Below, piece by piece: positions 22,028-27,104 of a stretch of 28,585 bases of DNA; the stretch's first letter is position 1, and the number at the start of each line of letters is the position of its first letter. Both the position numbers and the translations under genes were made by a program. This stretch comes from a virus. The stretch is taken from the IMG/VR virus record IMGVR_UViG_3300032092_000181, positions 1-28,585 of that record; one strand, written 5' to 3'. Under the pieces are notes generated by a model. It did no database searches and was not told where the DNA came from. It worked only from the letters and a program-made list of their open reading frames with translations.

Positions 22028-23152
22028 TTACTGGATTTTGGCCATCGCTTTTTTCAACGTGTGGCCGATTTGCAACACTGCGGGCCGGGGGTCATTCCCC
22101 GGTGCCAGAGTGCTACCACTGGAGACGGCGACCACCAGGTCAGCCGGCAATTCGATCTTCAATTTCTTCAGCATCTTTTCAGCCACCGCCGGCGAAATGA
22201 TTTTTGACGTGAACGTCTCTTCAACATCAAAATGCTTTTGCAGCATACGGTACGCATCAGTTTCGTTCGTCCACTGGCGGGTCGCGCGCTTCGGCACCAG
22301 CTTCCAATCACCCACCGGCTTGCCCTCACTGAGCATCTGCAAGGCCAGCGCCTGCAAGCCAGAGATGAAATCTTCCACCAGCGGCACCTGATCCAGATAA
22401 TGCGCGATCTGATCCACCGGCAGCGCGTCCAGCTTGGTCGCCAGCAGACGGTCTACAGCGCCGGTCATCACCGGGCAGACAGGCTTGGCGGTGCACCATT
22501 TGCAGTGGTCGCCGGCCTTCAGCGGTGCGTCAGGTTTCAACGCGCGCGTCACAGCCGCCTTCAGGTCAGCCTCGAACGCCTTGATCCGTTCGACCGTGGT
22601 CACCCACCGCTTAACGCTGGGCGGCTGCACAATGATCAGTTCAACCTCCTCCACGCCCTCGAACACCCACTTCGTTTCGGGCGTCCGCATCGCGGCGGCG
22701 GCATAAAAGAGCAATTGCGCGTTTTCCTCCGCGCCGACAGGAATTCCATCGCCGAACTTCCAATCCAGCACGACAGCGCGATTGCCAAGGCGGCCCAGAA
22801 AATCAGTACTACCAAAAACATCAGGCAGATAATCACCAAACCCCACCCGGCTTTCGACAGCATACTCCATCCTCCCTTCGGGGTCGATCTGATCCAGCGC
22901 GGCCAGCGCCGGGCGCAGCTTGCGCTCGATCAGGTCTTCATCCAGCACTATGCCCTCATGGGTACGCCCCAGATAGGTTTCCGGCGGGCAGTGCTTGTCC
23001 AGCACGTCCGCGATTGTGTCGTGCAGGAGCGTCCCCTCATTGGCGTAGCTGCTGCTGGGGCTGGGCGGCATTCTGTCCACCAGCGCCACGCTGCCTGGGC
23101 AGGCGATGACGCGTTTGGCGGTTGACCCGCCAACAATCTTACTGTGTTGCAT
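22028..23152 (-). CDS. DUF2800 Cas4/RecB-like PD-(D/E)XK nuclease
   Basis: 374 residues. The nuclease core is GSTDFLGRLGNRAVVLDWKFGDG (115-137), with the first Asp in STDF and D-x-K in LDWKFG, followed by a QLLFYA helix. The motif CKWCTAKPVCP (about 219-229) supplies three Cys that, with an upstream Cys (IACPGS, 16-21), could bind an iron-sulfur cluster as in Cas4/AddB-type nucleases. In phages DUF2800 proteins are exonucleases of recombination/replication modules. It lies directly upstream of the conserved 211-residue gene, a frequent pairing. AAAGGACAG precedes the ATG. Confidence 0.82.
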   Translation of the reverse strand: MQHSKIVGGSTAKRVIACPGSVALVDRMPPSPSSSYANEGTLLHDTIADVLDKHCPPETYLGRTHEGIVLDEDLIERKLRPALAALDQIDPEGRMEYAVESRVGFGDYLPDVFGSTDFLGRLGNRAVVLDWKFGDGIPVGAEENAQLLFYAAAAMRTPETKWVFEGVEEVELIIVQPPSVKRWVTTVERIKAFEADLKAAVTRALKPDAPLKAGDHCKWCTAKPVCPVMTGAVDRLLATKLDALPVDQIAHYLDQVPLVEDFISGLQALALQMLSEGKPVGDWKLVPKRATRQWTNETDAYRMLQKHFDVEETFTSKIISPAVAEKMLKKLKIELPADLVVAVSSGSTLAPGNDPRPAVLQIGHTLKKAMAKIQ

Positions 23153-23211
23153 CGTTCACTGTCCTTTGTTTGGGTGGGTTGTATGGCACGTCAAACTTTG
23201 TGCTGCAATGG

Positions 23212-23748
23212 TCATTCGCATGACCAAACTTCGGTGGACTTCTTGAGCCGTGGCCAGCCCTGATCGACGGTAAATGACCGTTCCTCAAACAGCAGATTGT
23301 TCGTCGGCACGATGGTCAGCCTGTCGCCCGTGGTGCGGATGAACATAAACTCCTTGCCCTGTGACGGGTCGTGCGTGAACGCATCGCCTTGCGGCACCGC
23401 GGTAAACAGATACTCGCCCGTCTCGCCGCTCTTGATGCTGACGCGCAATCCGTCCAGATAATCATAGATCAACAGCGCGAAGTCGCGCCCGTAGCAGTCC
23501 CAGATTTGCGCCTGTTTTAGCGTCCAATCGGTGCAGGCTGGCTGGGCGCTGAATGCCAGCGCATTGGGCGGCAAACCGCGATAGAAGGCGCCGCACTCCA
23601 GCATGACGTGACAGCCCCACGCCCGGCTTGGGTGGCTGTGCAGGCCAAACCAGACAGCCGGTTCATATCCGGCGCCTTCCTCGCGGATGAACGACTGATC
23701 AACCCACACGTAATAGTGGCGGGGTAGCGATGCGCTTGAGCTACTCAT
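23212..23748 (-). CDS. Hypothetical protein, 178 residues
   Basis: GGGAG lies about 9 nt before ATG 23748, which overlaps the upstream stop (ATGA). The sequence is aromatic-rich and probably a compact alpha/beta fold (HYYVWVDQSFIREEGAGYEPAVWFGLHSHP, MLECGAFYRGLPPNAL, QIWDCYGRDFALLIYDYLDGLRV). HSHPSRAWGCHVMLECGAFYR contains His and Cys residues that could bind a metal, but no known active site is recognised. Function unknown. Confidence 0.6.
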   Translation of the reverse strand: MSSSSASLPRHYYVWVDQSFIREEGAGYEPAVWFGLHSHPSRAWGCHVMLECGAFYRGLPPNALAFSAQPACTDWTLKQAQIWDCYGRDFALLIYDYLDGLRVSIKSGETGEYLFTAVPQGDAFTHDPSQGKEFMFIRTTGDRLTIVPTNNLLFEERSFTVDQGWPRLKKSTEVWSCE

Positions 23749-24128
23749 GGCTGCTGCTCCCGGTTAAGGTTGGCGGCTGACCTGGCGTTACCGTTGGCCC
23801 GCGCCTGTTCATAGATAGGCCGGCGGTGTTTGCGTAGGGCCTCGCTGAAACGGTACACGCTCCCCCAGCCGTACATGTGGGCAAGCTCCCCCAGTGTCAG
23901 GCTGTCGTGAGGGTGTCCGATTGCGGGCAGGGTGGGCGCGGTGCCTGGCGGGCGTGGCGGATGGTTTGTGCGGCCCTTAGGTGCCTCTTCCTTGGCCATG
24001 CGCGCCTCTACAGATGCGACTTGCGACAGGTGCGCCCGGATCCGTTCATTCGCGACGATCGGCACCCGGCGCCCGTCATCGTACAACCAAAAAAATCGGC
24101 GTTCATGAATGATCGGACGGCGGTTCAT
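23745..24128 (-). CDS. Hypothetical protein with a possible C-terminal helix-turn-helix
   Basis: 127 residues from ATG 24128, chosen because it overlaps the previous gene's stop as ATGA; the longer frame would add 29 Cys-containing residues encoded by that gene's DNA. The N-terminus is basic (MNRRPIIHERRFFWLYDDGRRVPIV), a Pro-rich linker follows, and the C-terminus (LTLGELAHMYGWGSVYRFSEALRKHRRPIYEQARANG) looks like a helix-turn-helix. It could be a small DNA-binding regulator of the early operon; this is inference. Confidence 0.5.
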   Translation of the reverse strand: MNRRPIIHERRFFWLYDDGRRVPIVANERIRAHLSQVASVEARMAKEEAPKGRTNHPPRPPGTAPTLPAIGHPHDSLTLGELAHMYGWGSVYRFSEALRKHRRPIYEQARANGNARSAANLNREQQP

Positions 24129-24337
24129 GATAGCAGCCCCTGCGCGGTGCACGTCTGGCGCAGATGGTGCGGTGCATAACCCAAGCGCCGGGTAGCAACC
24201 CCGTATTCGGCACATAGGGCCGCAATGCGCGCGTCTAAGGCGCGGGTGGCGCTGTAGAGCCGGTCATGCTCTGCAAGGGCCGCAGCGGCGTCCTGCAGTA
24301 TGTCGCGCTCTAGGCGCGGTGATGTTGCGTTGTTCAT
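24125..24337 (-). CDS. Small hypothetical helical protein
   Basis: 70 residues, ATG 24337 preceded by GAGGATGACAG. Helical and Ala/Arg-rich (ERDILQDAAAALAEHDRLYSATRALDARIAALCAEYGVATRRLG). A short coiled coil is likely. No domain recognised. The start overlaps the stop of a 26-residue membrane mini-protein and the stop overlaps the next start, both as ATGA. Confidence 0.5.
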   Translation of the reverse strand: MNNATSPRLERDILQDAAAALAEHDRLYSATRALDARIAALCAEYGVATRRLGYAPHHLRQTCTAQGLLS

Positions 24338-24414
24338 CTGTCATCCTCTATCAGTAAGGCCAGCGCCAACAGCGCCAGCGCGATCAAAAGCCCGACCATG
24401 CTAAATGTCATCAT
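24334..24414 (-). CDS. 26-residue single-helix membrane mini-protein
   Basis: From ATGATG at 24414-24409 the frame reads MMTFSMVGLLIALALLALALLIEDDR and stops with TGA overlapping the next ATG (ATGA). Residues 7-21 are one hydrophobic helix with a short acidic tail, so it should insert in the inner membrane. It overlaps the upstream gene by 14 nt. The overlap structure and clean transmembrane pattern suggest a real gene; there is no clear ribosome binding site, so translation is probably coupled. Confidence 0.45.
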   Translation of the reverse strand: MMTFSMVGLLIALALLALALLIEDDR

Positions 24415-24583
24415 CACGGGCAGCCATCATGGCGTCATACTGGCGCCACAGCTTGGCAATGTCGGCCTGGGCCTCTGTCAGCCGTTCGGCCAGCACAAGG
24501 GATAGTTCGCTGTCATGTTTGGCCGCATCTAGCAATGCCAGCGTGGGCAGGGTGCGAAGGTAGTTTCGATCATTCAGTTTCAT
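24401..24583 (-). CDS. Small hypothetical coiled-coil protein
   Basis: 60 residues. GGGAGCTTGAACC precedes ATG 24583. The sequence is helical (LALLDAAKHDSELSLVLAERLTEAQADIAKLWRQYDAMMAARDD) with heptad-like Leu spacing. No known domain is recognised. It belongs to a string of short early genes. Confidence 0.5.
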   Translation of the reverse strand: MKLNDRNYLRTLPTLALLDAAKHDSELSLVLAERLTEAQADIAKLWRQYDAMMAARDDDI

Positions 24584-24586
24584 GGT

Positions 24587-24790
24587 TCAAGCTCCCTTTG
24601 TCTGTTGCTCAATAATGTCTGCAATGCGCCCATAACTCTCTGCAAGCTGCAGCTTGCGGCGTTCATCGCTGGCGGTGTCGCACCATTGCGCCTCGCTGTA
24701 ATGGGCGGCCTCGGACGCGCGGTAGAGGCGCGCGGCCTCAATGGCGCCATGCGTGGCGATAGCGTTTGCGGCTATTTGTTGCGCTGTCAT
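24587..24790 (-). CDS. Small hypothetical helical protein
   Basis: 67 residues, starting at ATG 24790, which overlaps the stop of the DUF7249-like gene as ATGA. Helical, Ala-rich (MTAQQIAANAIATHGAIEAARLYRASEAAHYSEAQWCDTASDERRKLQLAESYGRIADIIEQQ). No family recognised. Confidence 0.5.
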   Translation of the reverse strand: MTAQQIAANAIATHGAIEAARLYRASEAAHYSEAQWCDTASDERRKLQLAESYGRIADIIEQQTKGA

Positions 24791-25056
24791 TCCGCTGACT
24801 CCCCGTCGCGGTAGTCTGCAATCTGATGCTGCGCGATTTCGTACCAGTTCACATCATTGATGAACGCCAGCGCATAATCCAGCACCATCTCGGAACCCTG
24901 CTCTGACAGCAAATCTTCCGCCACGCCGCGCAGCATCTGCCCCAAATCGTAAGCGTCTAAGTCGTTGTCGCTGGCGTAGTCGGCACCATCAAACATTTCG
25001 AGGTTGACGCGCCAAGTGGCGTAGTTCGTCCAGCCGTTATATTCCGTGGTCGTCAT
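24787..25056 (-). CDS. DUF7249-like early phage protein
   Basis: 89 residues, acidic. YNGWTNYATWRVNLEMFDG (6-24) matches the YNGWxNxxTWxVxLW signature of small proteins common in phage early regions (DUF7249 from memory). The remainder is helical and acidic and ends DYRDGESAE; function unknown. It has a strong site, ACGAAGGGACACG, before ATG 25056. Its 5' untranslated region contains a predicted hammerhead ribozyme that cuts 61 nt upstream of the ATG, leaving a message that begins with the ribozyme's stem I. Confidence 0.7.
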   Translation of the reverse strand: MTTTEYNGWTNYATWRVNLEMFDGADYASDNDLDAYDLGQMLRGVAEDLLSEQGSEMVLDYALAFINDVNWYEIAQHQIADYRDGESAE

Positions 25057-25078
25057 GTTGTCGTGTCCCTTCGTGTAT

Positions 25079-25143
25079 CGGCTTGTCTCATCAGACTGTC
25101 GGGAGCCGCCCGGCAGTGACGCGCACGGGGTGCGCGTTTCGAC
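25079..25143 (-). ncRNA. Type II hammerhead ribozyme with loop I pseudoknot
   Basis: Minus-strand order: GUC (25143-25141, stem II 3' side), GAAA (25140-25137), stem III CGCGCAC/GUGCGCG (25136-25130 with 25126-25120, loop CCC), U-C (25119-25118, cleavage after C25118), stem I (25117-25109 with 25103-25095, one C-A mismatch), core CUGAUGA (25094-25088), and GAC (25087-25085, stem II 5' side). A15.1 (25137) pairs with U16.1 (25119). The stem I loop CGGCU (25108-25104) is exactly complementary to AGCCG (25083-25079) just 3' of stem II. All conserved core bases are present. Stem II has only 3 bp, so activity probably depends on the pseudoknot. It lies in the spacer between two early genes. Confidence 0.9.
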
Positions 25144-25161
25144 GTTATGACTGCATATTGT

Positions 25162-25362
25162 TTAGCGGCTGGCGTGTGGGAAGGCGGCGGTGCGGAAGGC
25201 ATCATATGCGGCGACCTTGGCCGCGAATAATTCCGCGAAATATCCCTTGCCGGAACCTTCTGACCCGCGACTAATGCCGGCGCGATCCAAGGCAGCTTGC
25301 CAATCGTTATCGGCGCGAATGGCGGCGCGATACAGCGCCCGGATGTTGTAGGTGGTCGTCAT
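25162..25362 (-). CDS. Small hypothetical protein, 66 residues
   Basis: ATG 25362 is preceded by ACGAAGGGAAACGATACC, the same leader type as two other early genes. The sequence is helical (YNIRALYRAAIRADNDWQAALDRAGISRG, then YFAELFAAKVAAYDAFRTAAFPHASR). No family recognised. It is the last gene before the hammerhead ribozyme, whose cleavage would leave this gene's mRNA with a 3' end carrying the stem III hairpin, possibly protecting it from exonucleases. Confidence 0.5.
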   Translation of the reverse strand: MTTTYNIRALYRAAIRADNDWQAALDRAGISRGSEGSGKGYFAELFAAKVAAYDAFRTAAFPHASR

Positions 25363-25380
25363 GGTATCGTTTCCCTTCGT

Positions 25381-25443
25381 TTAGATGATAGCGAGAATGG
25401 CAAGGCAGGCGAAAAGCGCCAGCATGGCGATTGCATCTTTCAT
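25381..25443 (-). CDS. 20-residue single-helix membrane mini-protein
   Basis: MKDAIAMLALFACLAILAII, stop TAA at 25381-25383. GGAG lies 8 nt before ATG 25443, a good ribosome binding site that overlaps the end of the previous gene. Nearly the whole peptide is a hydrophobic helix with a Lys near the N-terminus. It resembles the mini-protein at 24334-24414 in design, though not in sequence. Its small size keeps the call tentative. Confidence 0.45.
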   Translation of the reverse strand: MKDAIAMLALFACLAILAII

Positions 25444-25446
25444 GGC

Positions 25447-25641
25447 TTAGGCTCCCGTAACGTAAGTGGCGCGCAAACGATCATATACCTTATCCGCCGA
25501 TTTGCGCGTGCTGGCGGATTCCAAAGCAATAATCTGAAACTTGATATTGCCGAACACATCCCGGCTCACTTCCTCTAAAACGCGCACGATAAATCCTCGT
25601 GCGTCCGGATTGCTGTTAAGGCGCATGACGCGATTTGGCAT
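25447..25641 (-). CDS. Small hypothetical protein, 64 residues
   Basis: GGAGG lies 8 nt before ATG 25641, inside the end of the upstream gene. The sequence begins MPNRVMRLNSNPDARGFIVRVLEEVSRDVFGNIKFQIIALES and is of mixed alpha/beta character with a basic C-terminal half (TRKSADKVYDRLRATY). No family recognised. Confidence 0.5.
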   Translation of the reverse strand: MPNRVMRLNSNPDARGFIVRVLEEVSRDVFGNIKFQIIALESASTRKSADKVYDRLRATYVTGA

Positions 25642-25644
25642 GGC

Positions 25645-25809
25645 TTAGGCCTCCACGCTTGCGTTTGACGCGCGGATCATCGCAAGAATGCCGCGATACG
25701 TGTCGGCATAGACAGAGCCGGTAGCCTTGTTTGTGGGCCATGCGCGCCACATACCAGTAACAGCGTTGCGTGAAACTACGTGGCCGGCGATCACTTTGCA
25801 CATTTGCAT
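25645..25809 (-). CDS. First gene of the leftward early operon, hypothetical
   Basis: 54 residues from ATG 25809, chosen because AAGGGA lies 7 nt upstream; a start at 25917 would give 90 residues but has a pyrimidine-rich upstream sequence with no ribosome binding site and would cover a copy of the 12-bp repeat. Sequence MQMCKVIAGHVVSRNAVTGMWRAWPTNKATGS then YADTYRGILAMIRASNASVEA. No family recognised. As the promoter-proximal gene it is probably expressed first and strongly; small host take-over proteins often sit here, but the sequence gives no function. Confidence 0.5.
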   Translation of the reverse strand: MQMCKVIAGHVVSRNAVTGMWRAWPTNKATGSVYADTYRGILAMIRASNASVEA

Positions 25810-26005
25810 TTGCGTTTCCCTTCGTTGTTGATGCGCCCTCATATCATCCCTATCAGGCTGTGCAACATATTTTTTGACCATAGCGAGCGATTGGCTATTT
25901 AGGCGATGGATTGTCATGGGAGGGATGCAAAGCGCCTAAGATTTAGGGATGAATGCGCTCGCGATATCAAGGGGATATGCGACTCTTAGGCTATTTAGGC
26001 TATGG

Positions 26006-26011
26006 ATTATA
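26006..26011 (-). promoter_or_regulatory. Candidate -10 box of the leftward early promoter
   Basis: A perfect TATAAT on the minus strand in an A/T-rich setting. No good -35 box is found 16-18 nt upstream. The inferred start site falls at about 25999, inside the 12-bp motif copy at 25989-26000, so a protein bound there would block it. The first gene starts at 25809, giving a leader of about 190 nt. Confidence 0.4.
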
Positions 26012-26244
26012 GTTTCCTGATAATTAAATATATGTGTAGTATATAGCTAATACGCTGTGACGCTGGCGCGCGGTGGCCCCACGCCACCATCCGTTCTGAG
26101 TGCGATTAAAACCCCATAGCCTAAACCGCCTATTTGACCCAAAAACCGCCTGTTTGGGCGCCAGGTTCGCCACTTGGGCGCAATTGTCACGCAAAGCCGT
26201 TCATGTTGCCCCTCTGGTTTGCGCTTTGCCTAAATCGCCCATGT

Positions 26245-26292
26245 CTGCCGATCTGCCGATCTGCCGATCTGCCGATCTGCCGATCTGCCGAT
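26245..26292 (+). repeat. Six perfect tandem copies of CTGCCGAT
   Basis: Six contiguous 8-bp units with no mismatch, each making one GATC with the next unit. The array has no spacers and is too short-unit to be CRISPR. It could be a protein-binding iteron array or a polymerase-slippage product. Confidence 0.9.
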
Positions 26293-26355
26293 CAAGCTGG
26301 CGCGCCAGGCGATTGGATTGTCACTGCCTAAACCGCCAATCGATCAGCATATGGT

Positions 26356-26421
26356 CGGGCGCCGGATCGCAGATCAGCATGTGGAAAATCGCCGGGCGCC
26401 GGATCGCAGATCGGCATATGG
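26356..26421 (+). repeat. Two 29-bp direct repeats with a partial third copy
   Basis: Copies at 26356-26384 and 26393-26421 differ at two positions. The last 13 bases of the unit, GATCAGCATATGG in form, also occur alone at 26342-26354. Each full copy holds two GATC sites. Confidence 0.85.
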
Positions 26422-26471
26422 CCGCGCGCCTGCGCGTGCGCCTGCGCGTGTGCGCGTCTGCCCGCGCGTGC

Positions 26472-26488
26472 GGGTGGGGGGGTGGGGG
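26472..26488 (+). other. G-quadruplex motif
   Basis: GGG-T-GGGGGGG-T-GGGGG can supply four G-triplets with one-base loops, a very stable class of quadruplex. It follows an alternating purine-pyrimidine stretch (about 26421-26472) able to adopt Z-DNA. It lies 119 bp before terS on the coding strand. Confidence 0.7.
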
Positions 26489-26527
26489 CCGGCGCGCCGG
26501 TGACTGTCACGGGCACCGTCCGCAAAC

Positions 26528-26550
26528 AATTTTTATTTTTTTATAAAATA
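26528..26550. other. 23-bp uninterrupted A/T block (possible unwinding element)
   Basis: Twenty-three consecutive A or T bases in an otherwise very GC-rich region, directly after the G-quadruplex segment. This is the easiest place in the control region to melt. It may be a duplex unwinding element of an origin or an upstream promoter element for terS. Confidence 0.5.
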
Positions 26551-26571
26551 GCAACACAGTTTAGTGCAGCC

Positions 26572-26600
26572 TTGCCCGCGCACCCCGCGTCATCTATTAT
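26572..26600 (+). promoter_or_regulatory. Candidate promoter for the terminase genes
   Basis: TTGCCC (26572-26577), a 17-nt spacer and TATTAT (26595-26600) match -35 and -10 boxes (4/6 and 5/6). The -10 is followed by six bases and then the terS ATG at 26607, so transcription would begin at the start codon. No ribosome binding site precedes this ATG. The spacing equals that at the VRR-NUC gene. Confidence 0.4.
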
Positions 26601-26606
26601 GGCACC

Positions 26607-27104
26607 ATGACCTTTTATTCCCTGCCGTTCGCACCCGAACGCCCAGAAGCCACCGAGGCGCGTCTGGAAGCGATCTACGAAGCCGCGCGCTATGGCCTGA
26701 AAGGCGACAGTTTGGCGTTGGCCGCTGGCCTCACCCCCGCGCAGTTCCGGCGCTTGGCTGAGTTTGATGCGCTGGTCGAGATCGCCGAAATGAAAGGCCG
26801 CGCTGATGGCGAACTGTCTGCCGCCAAGACGATGTACAACGCCGCGGCGTCAGGCGACGCCAGGGCGGCGCTGGACATCCTCAAGCACAACCACGGCTGG
26901 GTGGCCAAGCAGCAGATCGACGTAAACATCGACCAGCAGATCAGCATCACCGCGGCGCTGGAAAAGGCGCAGAGCCGCGTCATAGAAGGGCTGTACACCG
27001 TACTGCCCCGCATAGAGGACAACAACAGTGCAGCAGCCAATCTACTCAGCGCAAGACGAGATGGCTCTGATGAGCCGGCTGTGGTCGCCGGCTATCAAGG
27101 ATGA
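26607..27104 (+). CDS. terS: Terminase small subunit
   Basis: 165 residues. The N-terminal helical region GDSLALAAGLTPAQFRRLAEFDALVEIAEMKGRADGE (about 30-66) fits a DNA-binding helix-turn-helix of terminase small subunits, followed by an oligomerisation-like helical part (AKTMYNAAASGDARAALDILKHNHGWVAKQQID). Position directly before and overlapping the large subunit supports the call. The protein recognises the packaging site, often located in or near its own gene, and regulates the large subunit. ATG 26607 lacks a ribosome binding site; a promoter-like element suggests a leaderless message. It overlaps terL by 77 nt in another frame. Confidence 0.75.
   Translation: MTFYSLPFAPERPEATEARLEAIYEAARYGLKGDSLALAAGLTPAQFRRLAEFDALVEIAEMKGRADGELSAAKTMYNAAASGDARAALDILKHNHGWVAKQQIDVNIDQQISITAALEKAQSRVIEGLYTVLPRIEDNNSAAANLLSARRDGSDEPAVVAGYQG

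Larger units (their letters stand above)
25893..26337. repeat. Five copies of a 12-bp motif, GGCKRTTTAGGC
   Basis: Copies at 25893-25904 and 25989-26000 on the plus strand, and at 26119-26130, 26228-26239 and 26326-26337 on the minus strand. The first three also share a following GATGG or TATGG (plus-sense of the motif). A weaker relative lies near 25933-25945. Repeated, directional and confined to this control region, they are good candidates for operators of a phage repressor or for initiator-protein binding sites. Confidence 0.7.
25810..26606. promoter_or_regulatory. Divergent non-coding control region, possible replication origin
   Basis: About 800 bp without a convincing gene, between the leftward early operon and the rightward terminase genes. 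It contains an A/T-rich block (26005-26053), five copies of a 12-bp motif, an 8-bp tandem array, a pair of 29-bp direct repeats, eleven GATC sites (26250-26412), a run of alternating purine-pyrimidine (about 26421-26472), a G-quadruplex motif and a second A/T block next to terS. Such a combination of iterated sites and easily melted DNA is typical of phage origins and regulatory hubs; which repeats serve which purpose is unknown. Bases 26040-26110 show no feature that I recognise. Confidence 0.6.

Noticed and set aside
22232-23125. 297-codon frame antisense to the DUF2800 nuclease gene
   Set aside because: Shadow of a GC-rich gene; the opposite strand has the clear nuclease motifs and the operon structure.
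25645-25917. Longer 90-residue form of the first early gene
   Set aside because: ATG 25917 has no ribosome binding site and the extension covers a copy of the 12-bp control motif, while ATG 25809 has a strong site.
26245-26292. Tandem repeat considered as a CRISPR array
   Set aside because: Units are 8 bp and contiguous with no spacers, and no cas genes are present; the Cas4-like protein is a phage DUF2800 nuclease.
26100-26546. Plus-strand frame of 148 codons in the control region
   Set aside because: It runs through the 8-bp tandem array and the C/G-alternating tract, giving a repeated LPICRSAD peptide and Arg-rich low complexity; no ribosome binding site and no family resemblance.
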